Source: Cheilinus undulatus (Eukaryota > Chordata > Actinopteri > Labriformes > Labridae). From it: 64,000 nucleotides of DNA. The stretch is from contig NC_054869.1 in NCBI RefSeq assembly GCF_018320785.1, positions 41,629,789 through 41,693,788 on the forward strand. Direction: 5' to 3'. Both the position numbers and the translations under genes were made by a program. Of the stretch, positions 49,301-53,539 are shown in pieces. The notes under the pieces are model-generated. The model was not told the origin of the DNA. It ran no database searches and saw nothing but the letters and a program-made list of their open reading frames with translations. Position 1 is the stretch's first letter. Every line of letters starts with the position of its first letter.

Positions 49301-52029
49301 AGATCAGAGAGTGTCGGGGACATTACCCATGCTATCATATTTTATACACAGACCTGTAGAAGTAGAGAACAGTGGCTAAAAAAGTGTGTTTAAGCGCTCT
49401 GCTCAGGCTCTGTTGCATTGTCCCATCCTGTGATTACATGAGTTTCAGTGGTCCTTCACTAACATACACGAGTCAGGACTTTGTAAGAGTAACCACTTCA
49501 CTTTTTTTTTTTTTGTCCCAACAACAGTGTCACAGCACACTTCATAAATCATGAAATTGCTCTGTAATGTGCATATTTTAATAAGCATATTATGTTGTAT
49601 TTATTTTTATTCTTTCAAATCAGGAGATGTAAGGCTGTTAATTTCTGTTTTTTTTTAATTTTGTATATGTATTGTTTTGTTCTTTTTTTGTTTCATGTTT
49701 ACTATATCACAGGATGAACCAGCTGTCACAGATAGTAGAGTAGATCTAGTAGACTAGATTGAACAAAGTGTAAGCTGAACTAGTGTTGGTTTTAAAAACA
49801 TAATGATGATAGAGTTAAATCTAGAACCATAAATGTTGGGCTTTATCTTCCTTTTATCGATGAACCAAACCTGCAACAAACCACGGCCCCAAAACCAAGG
49901 TGACCTCTGTGAACTGTTACAATCCTAATAGACACTGAGGCCAGTCAATGTTTAGCAGCGTTAGCTTTCAGTGTAAACACACTCACATACCTCTTTTCCA
50001 CCAAGCTAGTTCCAGGGCTGGTGGTTGTCTAGAAATGGAGCCAGCTCACAGTTGGTTCATTCCAGGAACCCTCAGAGAACTGAGCTTGCCAGGCCACGCC
50101 ATTACTTCACTATAAACGTCAATGTCCATCCCTCCAGCTTTGTGCATCCTGTATCCTAGGGCCACACAGTGAGGATACAGGATGTCTCCTTCTCGAACCA
50201 CTGCCACTTTGCTTTTAAATCAATGTTTGTTTTGCTTTGTCTTTGGTTTTCCGGCTAGATTGTAGCTGAGATTGCTTCTCCTGTTTATTTATTCGCTCTC
50301 AGCCACAGACATGAGCATGTATGCTCTGACTTAAAGCTGTTCTTTCCCCTAGACCTAAAAGGAGTTACTACCATACTGGATCCTGTTGTTCTGTCTCAGG
50401 AGCAGTTCCAGATTTAAGCACTGGCTCCTTACCAGCCCTGGAACAGAGGCCCCAGTGTTCCAGTTTAACTGGTGATAGTCCAGGCAGATGTTCTGGAGTT
50501 GTGGCTTTAAAGACTCTTGTTTACCTTCCAAATAATGTTACACATATAATTGCACTGCTTGCATCCTTTTTAAAAGCATTTATTAGTGCCTGTAGAGTCA
50601 CAAAGTTTGTTTTGACTATTGAGATGCCTGTTCAAAACAATGAAAACATGTAAGAGGAACTTCTTGTGTTAAGTCAAATGTTTTTGTCCAGTTTTGTGAT
50701 AAAACTGGTGGATTCAGGCATGTTTATAGCTATATACAGCCTGAGCAAACACAGCTCAGAAGTAGAGTGGAAGGACATGCTTGCTGTATTAAGTTATAAT
50801 ACAACCTTAACTTATGATAAAAATTTGTGGCAACAGTTTATACACTTTCAGTCTACCTGTCATTACTTGGTGTGGTTTTGTTGAATTTGGACAGCAGTAG
50901 TGTGGGTTTAATGTGAGATGTCCACGACAAGACATCAAGGATTTTTTTGACCTTGAAAATTTCTGAAAATGTTGGAGGTAATGCAAGTTCTCAACTAAGA
51001 AAATATAGGTTTGATAATTCAGTGCTGATATTCTTCATGTTCATATTGTTCCTTGAACAAATATCACAGATGGCCGGTTAATTACTTTGATTTTCTGGGG
51101 TTGCCTTTTTCCCCCATGCATTCATCAGTTTTTGCCTTTAGCTTTTCTTACAAATTTAATTCTTCATAGCTTTATAAATGTTGCAGTTCTCAGTCAAATT
51201 TACAAAAGTATGGTAAACTTTTTGTATTGAAGCCTTGCAACAATGTTTTTTCTTTGCTGTTACAAGGTTACTCCACTAATGTGCCAGTCATTATGCATGC
51301 TTTTATAATGCTTTTTAACTGCTGTTAGATTTAAAATCTGTTTCTCAGACTTCGTTTGTTGTGTCCCCACTCACAGTTCAAAGTTCTGATGGAACATCTG
51401 GACCCAGACGAGGAGGATGAAGAGGGAGAAGCGTCTGCCAGCGCCAACATCAGAAACAAAGCCATAAACGCCCTGCTTGGAGGCCCTGGCCCCATGTCAG
51501 GGCCTAGTCCACGCAACCAGGCAGGACCAGAGACAGACGATGACGACAGTGAGGGCGATGAAAGGACCCCAGGGGTGAGACAGATGGATTTGCAGAACAG
51601 TTTTGATAAAAGAAAGTTAAAAAATGTGTGGGGAAAGTAACTTTTCTTCCTCTGTCCTCTTTGCAGTCCTCTCGAAGGTCAAGGCGAACAGGAGACTCCT
51701 CGGACCCCGGCCGTATGAGTGAGACAGTAGATGCTATGGATGTGATCGCGCTTTGCTGCCCCAAATACAAGGACCGACCACAAATAGCACGAGTCGTGCA
51801 AAAGACGTCCAGTGGATACAGCATCCATTGGATGGCTGGCTCATACTCTGGACCTTGGGCAGAGGCTAAGAAACGAGACGGCCGAAAACTGGTGCCTTGG
51901 GTGGACACTATTAAGGAGTCAGACATCATTTACAAGAAGATTGCCTTGACCAGCAACCACAAACTGAGCAACAAAGTTGTACAGACTTTACGCTCATTGT
52001 ATGCAGCGCGGGAAGGAGGGGCTAGCTAA
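6054..52029 (+). CDS. nipbl: NIPBL (Nipped-B-like / Scc2), cohesin-loading factor, complete, 47 coding exons
   Basis: NIPBL is a nuclear HEAT-repeat protein which, bound to MAU2 (Scc4), loads cohesin on chromatin and stimulates its ATPase and loop extrusion. Human NIPBL is the main Cornelia de Lange syndrome gene. The 47 exons, listed separately, sum to 7638 nt (2545 residues plus TAA at 52027-52029) with consistent phases; human NIPBL is 2804. Order of parts: a highly conserved N-terminus that binds MAU2 (start MNGDMPHVPITTLAGIASL); a low-complexity Ser/Pro/Gln-rich segment to about residue 440; a Lys/Arg/Asp-rich disordered part (441-880) with an NLS-like KPLKKRKQ; an HP1-box-like PVVLV near residue 737; HEAT repeats from about 940 to 2370 matching the human protein almost residue for residue; an acidic insert near 2190-2260; and a conserved C-terminal block. 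The start is the first in-frame ATG of exon 2, with A at -3. Teleosts keep two nipbl copies; I cannot say with confidence whether this is the a or b paralogue. Confidence 0.97.
6387..6552 (+). CDS. nipbl: nipbl exon 3 (residues 22-77)
   Basis: Begins LLNQLPLPSPLPATTTKSLL, almost identical to human NIPBL, and runs through GLNQVSTEH. Part of the MAU2-binding N-terminus. Acceptor CTCTCAG, donor AT|GTGAGT. Confidence 0.95.
7910..8010 (+). CDS. nipbl: nipbl exon 4 (residues 77-111)
   Basis: Encodes ELKDNLGSDEPEGDAPLLLQ, then LARNPGIFREK as in vertebrate NIPBL. Acceptor TGTTCTCAG; the donor A|GTATGG is weak but required by phase. Confidence 0.93.
8114..8225 (+). CDS. nipbl: nipbl exon 5 (residues 111-148)
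   Basis: Encodes NVMQQPMVPPYKITQNSMHS, matching human VIQQPMMQQYKMSQNSMHG. Start of the Gln/Pro/Ser-rich disordered part. Only 103 bases separate it from exon 4. Confidence 0.92.
8618..8662. repeat. Fragment of a dispersed teleost repeat in intron 5
   Basis: The string ACTTTATTAATCCCTGAAGG followed by GAAATTCACAG is a familiar dispersed motif in fish genomes. I cannot assign it to a named family or set exact ends. Confidence 0.45.
8794..8957 (+). CDS. nipbl: nipbl exon 6 (residues 148-203)
   Basis: Includes QQNSPVPSPYTPQSPAPGY, the counterpart of human QQNSPVPSPYAPQSPAGY, then a Gln/His/Pro-rich stretch (YPHQQPPSYNQHQQIQQ). Donor G|GTGAGTG. Confidence 0.93.
8958..13898 (+). other. nipbl: nipbl intron 6 (4.9 kb, the largest)
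   Basis: No coding exon fits between residues 203 and 204. The central 1.9 kb (10637-12575) is bounded by a TIR-like pair. The rest is AT-rich sequence with unassigned repeat-like pieces. Confidence 0.65.
10637..12575. mobile_element. Possible hAT-type element with degraded termini (intron 6)
   Basis: AGTGGTGTAACAGTTCACAC at the left and, on the other strand at the right, TAGGGGTGTAATGGTACAG form an imperfect inverted pair resembling a common fish hAT terminus. No transposase remnant is readable between them and no target duplication survives. Two unrelated ends remain possible. Confidence 0.4.
13899..14041 (+). CDS. nipbl: nipbl exon 7 (residues 203-250)
   Basis: Encodes PMVPGGIRNIHEGKVSGQM and EDYLNIVHRL, aligned with human PIVAGGLRNIHDNKVSG and EDYLHMVHRL. 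It sits behind a 4.9-kb intron, with a T-rich tract near 13850-13870 just ahead. Confidence 0.93.
14911..16287 (-). mobile_element. Tc1/mariner element with decayed transposase (intron 7)
   Basis: TACAGTTGTGTTCAAAATAA at 14911-14930 is the exact reverse complement of 16268-16287, a 20-bp terminal inverted repeat starting at the TA target. Length is 1377 bp. On the minus strand, roughly 15230-15600, the broken frame reads like a Tc1 transposase C-terminus (for example NPRNAEI, WAGIPVHRCPKLVDSMQHR) but with frameshifts and stops, so it is inactive. An A-rich stretch at 15096-15123 interrupts it. Confidence 0.88.
16330..17067. mobile_element. Non-autonomous hAT-type element, 738 bp (intron 7)
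   Basis: Left end TAGGGCTGTCAAA and right end TTTGACACCCTA form a short imperfect TIR. TTTAAAAC occurs directly outside both ends (16322-16329 and 17068-17075), a perfect 8-bp target duplication typical of hAT. No transposase frame is seen. It lies 42 bases after the mariner copy. Confidence 0.82.
18125..18215 (+). CDS. nipbl: nipbl exon 8 (residues 251-281)
   Basis: Encodes FPLRSPQSVCSPAGSEGTPK, conserved with human. Acceptor TTGTCCAG, donor C|GTAAGG. Confidence 0.93.
18512..18733 (+). CDS. nipbl: nipbl exon 9 (residues 281-355)
   Basis: Encodes SRPPLILQSPPPY and MYDIVSSPNKDSTKLTLKLS, the latter matching human MYDIISSPSKDSTKLTLRLS. Donor G|GTGAGT. Confidence 0.93.
18858..19115 (+). CDS. 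nipbl: nipbl exon 10 (residues 355-441)
   Basis: Encodes a Gln-rich tract, then YDEAELDALAEIERIEREA and KEVQDK, matching human YDEVELDALAEIERIERES. The intron before it is only 124 bases. Confidence 0.93.
19116..20854 (+). other. nipbl: nipbl intron 10 (1.7 kb)
   Basis: AT-rich, with no exon, structured RNA or bounded element recognised. Short frames near 19551 and 20436 show no conserved motif. Confidence 0.6.
20855..21606 (+). CDS. nipbl: nipbl exon 11, large disordered-region exon (residues 441-691)
   Basis: Counterpart of the large human exon 10. Begins DKPLKKRKQDSFP, containing an NLS-like basic run, then a Gly/Pro-rich patch, the conserved PLMVSIDLQQAGR, and an Arg/Asp/Ser-rich stretch (for example RDRDRESDRDRRHRSE) ending at the conserved HLLGGHSGALKNFQIPK. 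At 250 codons it is about half the human exon, and the multiple RPETPKQK copies of human NIPBL are absent. The open frame continues past the donor (AAG|GTGATC at 21606) but the intron sequence there has no similarity to NIPBL. Confidence 0.93.
22880..23463. mobile_element. Non-autonomous hAT-type element, 584 bp (intron 11)
   Basis: Left end CAGTGTTTCCCGAAC and the complement of the right end CAGCAGTTCCCAAAA form an imperfect TIR. The flanks are GGCTAAGG (22872-22879) and TGCTAAGG (23464-23471), a 7/8 match expected of an aged 8-bp target duplication. No transposase frame. Confidence 0.75.
24238..24451 (+). CDS. nipbl: nipbl exon 12 (residues 692-763), HP1-box region
   Basis: Encodes IKRDKND, LGLVQDFEKRPKPVVLVKKL and SVDQIQRIIR, matching human IGLVEDLNKGAKPVVVLQKL. 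This segment holds the PxVxL HP1-binding box, here PVVLV. Donor A|GTAAGA. Confidence 0.92.
24612..24788 (+). CDS. nipbl: nipbl exon 13 (residues 763-822)
   Basis: Encodes LNELPPELLAEIESTMPLCE and KRKRSTVNEKPKYAE, nearly identical to human. Donor GAGT|GTGAGT. Confidence 0.94.
24908..25081 (+). CDS. nipbl: nipbl exon 14 (residues 822-880)
   Basis: Arg/Ser-rich: RRGSGDHRRSGNRDSRRGSG, ending SPPPSLSE as in human. The donor G|GTCTTT is a poor match to the consensus, but the phase and the next exon (VARKMK) require it. Confidence 0.92.
25272..25900. mobile_element. Non-autonomous hAT-type element, 629 bp (intron 14)
   Basis: CAGGGCTATTCAATTA at the left and, complemented, CTGGCCTATCCAATTA at the right form a 16-bp imperfect TIR. 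TCATATGG flanks both sides exactly (25264-25271 and 25901-25908). Its right end lies 58 bases before exon 15. Confidence 0.9.
25930..25952 (+). promoter_or_regulatory. nipbl: T23 polypyrimidine tract of the exon 15 acceptor
   Basis: Twenty-three T followed by CCTCAG and exon 15. Only 21 bases separate it from the duplication flanking the hAT element, so the branch point is probably in that stretch (a candidate is CTGTTAAGA) or inside the element. Confidence 0.7.
25959..26120 (+). CDS. nipbl: nipbl exon 15 (residues 880-934)
   Basis: Encodes VARKMKMKEKQKKRKAYEPK and MDSSTFKRFLASIDNILENL, nearly identical to human. The acceptor is preceded by a run of 23 T (25930-25952). A hAT-type insertion ends at 25900. 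Confidence 0.95.
26210..26313 (+). CDS. nipbl: nipbl exon 16 (residues 934-968)
   Basis: Encodes DDDEIPQELLLGKHQLNELG and SAKIKAMGI, identical to human over that stretch. Intron 15 before it is only 89 bases. Confidence 0.95.
26406..26492 (+). CDS. nipbl: nipbl exon 17 (residues 969-997)
   Basis: Encodes LLNILEKNIQDGSKLSTLMN, matching human VLNILEKNIQDGSKLSTLLN. Phase 0 at both ends. Confidence 0.95.
26702..26933 (+). CDS. nipbl: nipbl exon 18 (residues 998-1075)
   Basis: Encodes LWRDLIMERVTKSADACLTA and YTKFHLQNTLYPQYDPVYR, nearly identical to human; early HEAT-repeat domain. Acceptor ATCTTCAG, donor GAG|GTAAGA. Confidence 0.95.
27594..28318. repeat. Probable MITE-like dispersed repeat (intron 18)
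   Basis: GAGCTGGGCAATATGGCCTA at the left resembles the start of a repeat family frequent in teleosts, and ATACATCGTCATCCCC at the right resembles its usual end. The termini pair poorly and no target duplication was found. Confidence 0.4.
28775..28926 (+). CDS. nipbl: nipbl exon 19 (residues 1075-1125)
   Basis: Encodes LSSKAKRAKCSTHKQRVIVM and LLEIQLLTDTTILQ, conserved with human. Acceptor CCATCAG. Confidence 0.95.
29029..29109 (+). CDS. nipbl: nipbl exon 20 (residues 1126-1152)
   Basis: Encodes VSSMGITPFFVENVSELQLC and AIKLVTA, identical to human. Phase 0. Confidence 0.95.
29360..29460 (+). CDS. nipbl: nipbl exon 21 (residues 1153-1186)
   Basis: Encodes VFSRYEKHRQLILEEIFTSL and ARLPTSKRSLRNF, identical to human. 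Donor AG|GTACCA. Confidence 0.95.
29567..29693 (+). CDS. nipbl: nipbl exon 22 (residues 1186-1228)
   Basis: Encodes LNSSDQDGEPMYIQMVTALV and LQLIQCVVHLP, then NDKDIFEECDK, a variable loop that is longer in human. Confidence 0.94.
29798..29880 (+). CDS. nipbl: nipbl exon 23 (residues 1229-1256)
   Basis: Encodes VDQDVLITNSYETAMRTAQN and FLSVFLK, nearly identical to human. Ends inside a Lys codon. Confidence 0.95.
30591..30723 (+). CDS. nipbl: nipbl exon 24 (residues 1256-1300)
   Basis: Encodes CGSKQGEEDYRPLFENFVQD and LLLSLLGRLL, identical to human. Donor CTG|GTTAGT. Confidence 0.95.
31362..31382 (+). repeat. Poly-T tract (about 21 T) in intron 24
   Basis: Homopolymer run, with no adjoining retroelement body recognised. 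Confidence 0.8.
32270..32345 (+). repeat. Short tandem duplication in intron 24
   Basis: The string TTATTTAAGTATTAGTT occurs twice about 45 bases apart, with similar flanks (GATTTAGTTT and GATTTAATTT). Confidence 0.65.
32402..32483. repeat. Half of a dispersed element related to 61113-61480
   Basis: Shares AGGCACTG...AGGCACTGG, AAAAGTAT.GATTT and a CCCAA.CCTA end with the right half of the 61113-61480 element. A matching left end is not clear. Confidence 0.5.
32676..33478 (+). repeat. Two-unit tandem repeat, first unit split by a transposon (intron 24)
   Basis: Unit 2 (about 33357-33478) contains AATCTATCCTAACTGACTTT, then CTTATGTATGCCTACC and TGTTGTTCATGGTGTTAAA. Unit 1 has the same parts in the same order, but 32699-33258 is inserted at the TA of CTTATGTATGCC. 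Each unit is about 120 bases without the insert. Confidence 0.85.
32699..33258. mobile_element. Mariner/Tc1-type MITE, 560 bp (intron 24)
   Basis: Left end TACAGTGCTTAA then ATTTATTAGACCACC; the right end complemented reads TACAGTGCTTAACAAATTTA and on to TTAGACCA. This is a TIR of about 25 bases with a small gap, beginning at TA. No transposase frame. It sits inside unit 1 of the tandem repeat. Confidence 0.85.
33728..33871 (+). CDS. nipbl: nipbl exon 25 (residues 1301-1348)
   Basis: Encodes VHQFSNKQTEMALRVASLDY and LRKDAVTSKMDQ, nearly identical to human. It follows a 3.0-kb intron rich in repeats. Confidence 0.95.
33969..33988 (+). repeat. (TC)n microsatellite before exon 26
   Basis: About ten TC units forming part of the polypyrimidine region of the exon 26 acceptor. 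Confidence 0.85.
33998..34084 (+). CDS. nipbl: nipbl exon 26 (residues 1349-1377)
   Basis: Encodes QQLQKALLDYLEENAETDAS, aligned with human QQLQKALLDYLDENTETDPS. A (TC)n tract at 33969-33988 lies just before the acceptor. Confidence 0.94.
34396..34616 (+). CDS. nipbl: nipbl exon 27 (residues 1378-1451)
   Basis: Encodes FARKFYVAQWFRDATTEAEK, a variable acidic loop, then RKKFLRNIIKTTPAHFTTLK, as in human. Confidence 0.95.
34797..34899 (+). CDS. nipbl: nipbl exon 28 (residues 1451-1485)
   Basis: Encodes MNSDTVDYDDSCLIVRYLAS and MRPFAQSFDIYLTQ, nearly identical to human. Confidence 0.95.
35012..35110 (+). CDS. nipbl: nipbl exon 29 (residues 1486-1518)
   Basis: Encodes ILRVLGESAIAVRTKAMKCL and SEVVAVDPSILAR, a HEAT repeat. 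Phase 0. Confidence 0.95.
35302..35448 (+). CDS. nipbl: nipbl exon 30 (residues 1519-1567)
   Basis: Encodes MQRGVHGRLMDNSTSVREAA, VELLGKFVLSRPQL and YYDMLIERIL, nearly identical to human. Followed by a 4.4-kb intron. Confidence 0.95.
35503..36520 (-). mobile_element. hAT transposon remnant with BED finger and transposase fragment (intron 30)
   Basis: On the minus strand, 36220-36330 reads as a BED-type zinc finger split by a frameshift (CQRCGK in one frame; TVSRGGSSRAAFN, then NLIRHLRSKHAE in another). 36102-35878 reads as an hAT/ZBED-like transposase piece (NLDPRYSLPSRHYI, AVSFTTDIWSSD) ending in a stop. TTGTCCAGATCAGC at the left resembles the complemented right end TTGTCCCGATCCC. No 8-bp duplication was found, so the ends are approximate. 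Confidence 0.78.
37632..37694 (+). repeat. (AT)n microsatellite, about 63 bp (intron 30)
   Basis: Uninterrupted AT dinucleotides followed by T-rich runs (37699-37740). Frames across it (YIYIYI) are artefacts. Confidence 0.95.
39832..39966 (+). CDS. nipbl: nipbl exon 31 (residues 1568-1612)
   Basis: Encodes DTGISVRKRVIKILRDICLE and MIRRVNDEEGIK, nearly identical to human. Acceptor GTACACAG. Confidence 0.95.
40156..40254 (+). CDS. nipbl: nipbl exon 32 (residues 1613-1645)
   Basis: Encodes KLVNETFQKLWFTPTPAHDK and MTRKILNITDV. Followed by an intron with a long (TA)n tract. Confidence 0.95.
40311..40386 (+). repeat. (TA)n-(TTA)n compound microsatellite in intron 32
   Basis: About 27 TA units turn into about seven TTA/ATT units. 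The intron is only 170 bases (40255-40424), so the repeat fills nearly half of it and ends 38 bases before exon 33. Confidence 0.95.
40425..40478 (+). CDS. nipbl: nipbl exon 33 (residues 1646-1663)
   Basis: Smallest coding exon after the terminal ones (54 nt): VAACRDTGYDWFEQLLQN, identical to human. Lies 39 bases after the (TA)n/(TTA)n tract. Confidence 0.94.
40571..40679 (+). CDS. nipbl: nipbl exon 34 (residues 1664-1700)
   Basis: Encodes LLKSEEDASYKPAKKACVQL and VDNLVEHILKYEESLA. Donor CAG|GTAAAC. Confidence 0.95.
41596..41726 (+). CDS. nipbl: nipbl exon 35 (residues 1700-1743)
   Basis: Encodes ENKGVNSTRLVACITTLYLF and MVKHAMTMQPYLTTKC, as in human (NKGVNSGRLVACITTLFLF). Confidence 0.95.
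41871..42011 (+). CDS. nipbl: nipbl exon 36 (residues 1744-1790)
   Basis: Encodes NDFMVICNVAKILELVVPLM and ATIEEDLMKLIIKYGMT, identical to human over that stretch. Confidence 0.95.
42110..42203 (+). CDS. nipbl: nipbl exon 37 (residues 1791-1822)
   Basis: Encodes VVQHCVSCLGAVVNKVTHNY and KFVWACFNRFY. Intron 36 is only 98 bases. Confidence 0.95.
42476..42630 (+). CDS. nipbl: nipbl exon 38 (residues 1822-1873)
   Basis: Encodes ALNKLKIQHQEDPNSTTLVA and LRSLFTVGALARHFDFDLEE, aligned with human. Confidence 0.95.
42853..42943 (+). CDS. nipbl: nipbl exon 39 (residues 1874-1904); GC splice donor
   Basis: Encodes VVIKEKVLELLLYFTKHEDE and KTKAIIGL, as in human. The only donor fitting frame and protein is a GC site (TTAG|GCAAGA at 42943/42944), so intron 39 is of the GC-AG type. 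Confidence 0.93.
44444..44617 (+). CDS. nipbl: nipbl exon 40 (residues 1904-1962)
   Basis: Encodes GFLVIMHPSQMFVPEVKSLY and NLKIQILKNLQTYLQEEDTR, matching human GFAFIQHPSLMFEQEVKNLY. Donor T|GTAAGT. Confidence 0.95.
44766..44956 (+). CDS. nipbl: nipbl exon 41 (residues 1962-2025)
   Basis: Encodes KQEDLKEMGDISSGMSSSIM and QLYLKQVLEAFFHTQSSVRH, nearly identical to human. Confidence 0.95.
45167..45274 (+). CDS. nipbl: nipbl exon 42 (residues 2026-2061)
   Basis: Encodes CVPYLIAMGTDPEATMRNKA and DQQLVEIDKKYTGFIH. Followed by an intron with several nested or adjacent MITEs. Confidence 0.95.
45589..46473. mobile_element. Non-autonomous hAT-type element, 885 bp (intron 42)
   Basis: Left end CACTGGTTCCCAACC and complemented right end CAGTGTTTCCCAACC form the TIR. 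ACTTAGAG flanks both sides exactly (45581-45588, 46474-46481). No transposase frame. It appears to hold a second element at about 45679-46251. Confidence 0.9.
45679..46251. mobile_element. Possible nested MITE inside the intron 42 hAT element
   Basis: CCTTTTCCACGAAAACG at the left pairs loosely with complemented CCCCATCCACATGGAGACG at the right, and TAAG lies outside both ends. The interior is rich in GTTTACG/CGTTTAC-like words unlike the surrounding hAT ends. Confidence 0.45.
46489..46808. mobile_element. MITE of the TAGGGCTGAA family, copy 1 (intron 42)
   Basis: Left end TAGGGCTGAACAATA, right end complemented TAAGACTGTGCAATTAA. Flanks GGAGGAAC and GTAGCAAC match at 6/8. It shares AAAGAAATATTGCACCTTCT with the 55118-55606 element and starts 15 bases after the 885-bp hAT copy. 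Confidence 0.65.
47593..47793 (+). CDS. nipbl: nipbl exon 43 (residues 2062-2128)
   Basis: Encodes MKAVAGMKMSYNLQQAIELS and MIRGNRQHRRAFLISLLNLF, as in human. Confidence 0.95.
48081..48227 (+). CDS. nipbl: nipbl exon 44 (residues 2129-2177)
   Basis: Encodes ADNLACFPYQSQEEPLFIMH and HIDITLSVSGSNLLQTFKE, nearly identical to human. Confidence 0.95.
48335..48705 (+). CDS. nipbl: nipbl exon 45, acidic insert (residues 2178-2301)
   Basis: Starts FLLKEPKRKEKKVKKE, continues through Asp/Ser/Glu-rich sequence (SDSNDDDDEDK, DSSDSDSDLDDLDLEDADK), then the conserved LDFANAVQGILLLLVLKQHL. A GTACGA after a Lys codon near 48490 could serve as an internal donor; I did not use it because the frame stays open and conserved beyond. 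Confidence 0.93.
48824..48998 (+). CDS. nipbl: nipbl exon 46 (residues 2301-2359)
   Basis: Encodes KIQKYSPTESAKVYDKAVNR and VKRRIVKQYLD, matching human KIQKYSPSESAKVYDKAINR. Donor GAT|GTAAGT. The frame runs 23 codons into the intron before TGA at 49068-49070. Confidence 0.95.
48999..51376 (+). other. nipbl: nipbl intron 46 (2.4 kb)
   Basis: Holds no exon needed by the protein. It contains the inverted-repeat element at 49992-50455 and AT-rich filler. The exon 46 frame stays open to 49070. Confidence 0.7.
49992..50455. mobile_element. MITE-like inverted-repeat element (intron 46)
   Basis: GTTCCAGGGCTGGT at 50009-50022 is the exact reverse complement of ACCAGCCCTGGAAC at 50431-50444. The outer parts (CTCTTTTCCACCAAGC versus AGAGGCCCCAG) are less similar. 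The motif recalls a common fish MITE. Ends approximate. Confidence 0.6.
51377..51574 (+). CDS. nipbl: nipbl exon 47 (residues 2360-2425)
   Basis: Encodes FKVLMEHLDPDEEDEEGEAS, NIRNKAINALLGG, then a variable Gly/Pro/Asp-rich stretch. Donor GGG|GTGAGA. The following intron is only 92 bases, and reading through it gives 21 extra residues before TAA at 51638-51640. Confidence 0.94.
51667..52029 (+). CDS. nipbl: nipbl exon 48, terminal coding exon (residues 2426-2545)
   Basis: Encodes DVIALCCPKYKDRPQIARVV, QKTSSGYSIHWMAGSYSG, AKKRDGRKLVPWVDTIKESD and VVQTLRSLYAARE, nearly identical to the human C-terminus. Stop TAA at 52027-52029. Confidence 0.96.
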   Translation, partial: SSRRSRRTGDSSDPGRMSETVDAMDVIALCCPKYKDRPQIARVVQKTSSGYSIHWMAGSYSGPWAEAKKRDGRKLVPWVDTIKESDIIYKKIALTSNHKLSNKVVQTLRSLYAAREGGAS

Positions 52030-52582
52030 TGGCTCCTGTGTGGTGTTTTTTTTCCCTTTTCATTTATTTTTTTTGTCCCCTTGTTCCATTTCTACTTTAA
52101 AAATCCTCCTCTTCCTTGCTCCTACTCCTCCTTCTCAACCTGCCACCTCCAACGACACAGCCAAACTTCACTGGATTCCTACCCTCCTCCTCTCCTTCCT
52201 CAATTTTGTAAGAAAACACAAAAGAGCAAGAATATTTGACACTACATACTTTTACATGAGTTATTCTTGCAGAAATGAAAATGACACAAAACATAAGACT
52301 TACAGTATATTATAGAGGGACTGCTCATGTTTTGTTTGTGTACAAGTGCAGAGGATAGAATCCAGAAGGCATTAAAGGAATAATTCACCCAAATTATCCC
52401 TTAAAAAGGCTATCAGAAAAGAGACCTGGAGGGAAATGTTTTGTCAACATTGTTGTGGGAGCTCCTTCGCTGTTGTGCAGCAGATTCTAGTCGCTCATTT
52501 CTACTCCCACTGTATCATAGTTTAACACAACAAAAAACTAAAATGTTTATATCTCTGAAGACAAAAAAGCTGTAAAAAAAAG

Positions 52583-52588
52583 AATAAA
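52583..52588 (+). terminator. nipbl: Proximal poly(A) signal of nipbl
   Basis: AATAAA about 555 bases after the stop codon, followed by T-rich sequence. Confidence 0.5.
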
Positions 52589-52936
52589 ACCTTAAGTGAA
52601 TGTTGGAAATTAGTCTTTTTGATGTTCTTATTAAAGTGTTTTTGGAGTTTATTATACTACTAGCACCCTGATGGTTTTTCCTTTTAGCTTTTAGATATTT
52701 GAAGGAAAAGAAAAAGACAAAAAAAAAAAAGAATTTTTATTTTTGTTCACTTTTATTTGTCCATGCTGTACAATGGCAGAGTCCTCTGAATATAATTTAT
52801 TCTATTTCGAACTACGCATGCAGTATATGTGGCCTATTGCAGGAGGATATTTTGTAAATGTAGATTTTGTTGTATTAGGTCACCCTAGTAATAAGAGGAA
52901 AGGGGATTCATACCCTTTCGGTGGAACAAATACTGC

Positions 52937-52942
52937 AATAAA
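52937..52942 (+). terminator. nipbl: Alternative poly(A) signal of nipbl
   Basis: AATAAA followed by TTTTCTACTTCTCTTTGTC and then TG/GT-rich sequence, a plausible downstream element. Confidence 0.45.
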
Positions 52943-53113
52943 TTTTCTACTTCTCTTTGTCACTTGTCTGCTCAAAGTGTTAATCTGATCTTTTCATTCA
53001 GCAAATGGAGAAAAGTTTAAGATCAGGGTTATTTCCAAAGCACAGACAGGCCTGAAAGTAAGATGAGAGTTCATCATTTTCTCAAGGCGGGGAGCCTACA
53101 ACACCATGCCAGA

Positions 53114-53119
53114 AATAAA
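53114..53119 (+). terminator. nipbl: Alternative poly(A) signal of nipbl
   Basis: AATAAA followed by a T-rich run. Roughly equal in quality to its neighbours. Confidence 0.4.
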
Positions 53120-53488
53120 ACCTTTTTTCTTATCATACTTTGACAACAGTCTGAGCCTGAACTTTGCCATGAATTGTAGTTTTATTCTTTTTTAAGTACC
53201 TCAATATCCTGGCACTCCTGTCTTTTTTTAGACCAACGTCTGTGCCTAATGGAGAACCAGAAACATCAGAAAGTGCATTTATTTCACTATGATGATGCTT
53301 TTGATATATTTCTGCTATCCATGTTAATAGAAATGAAAACCAAAAATGTGTAATAGCTGCCGCCTAAGATTAGAAACGGAATGTAGTAGAAATGGTTTAA
53401 TTTTTGGACTTGTCCTGCTGACTTTTTTTTAGTGGTGAAGCTCGATGGGTTAAATATTTATTGTATTTTTCCCATTCGCACATAATGC

Positions 53489-53494
53489 AATAAA
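53489..53494 (+). terminator. nipbl: Distal poly(A) signal of nipbl
   Basis: AATAAA followed by TTATTATTTGTACTTTATG. It is the last candidate before a MITE-like stretch and the ndc80 promoter. Confidence 0.4.
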
Positions 53495-53539
53495 TTGGAG
53501 TTATTATTTGTACTTTATGCTTAATAATGCTCTATAAAT

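Larger units (their letters stand above)
52030..53515 (+). other. nipbl: nipbl 3' UTR (end inferred)
   Basis: AT-rich non-coding sequence after the stop codon with AATAAA at 52583-52588, 52937-52942, 53114-53119 and 53489-53494. The 3' end is inferred from these sites. No mobile element is obvious inside it. Confidence 0.6.

Noticed and set aside
50009..50444. Inverted repeat considered as a microRNA or structured RNA
   Set aside because: The arms are 408 bases apart and only 14 bases pair exactly, which fits a MITE better.
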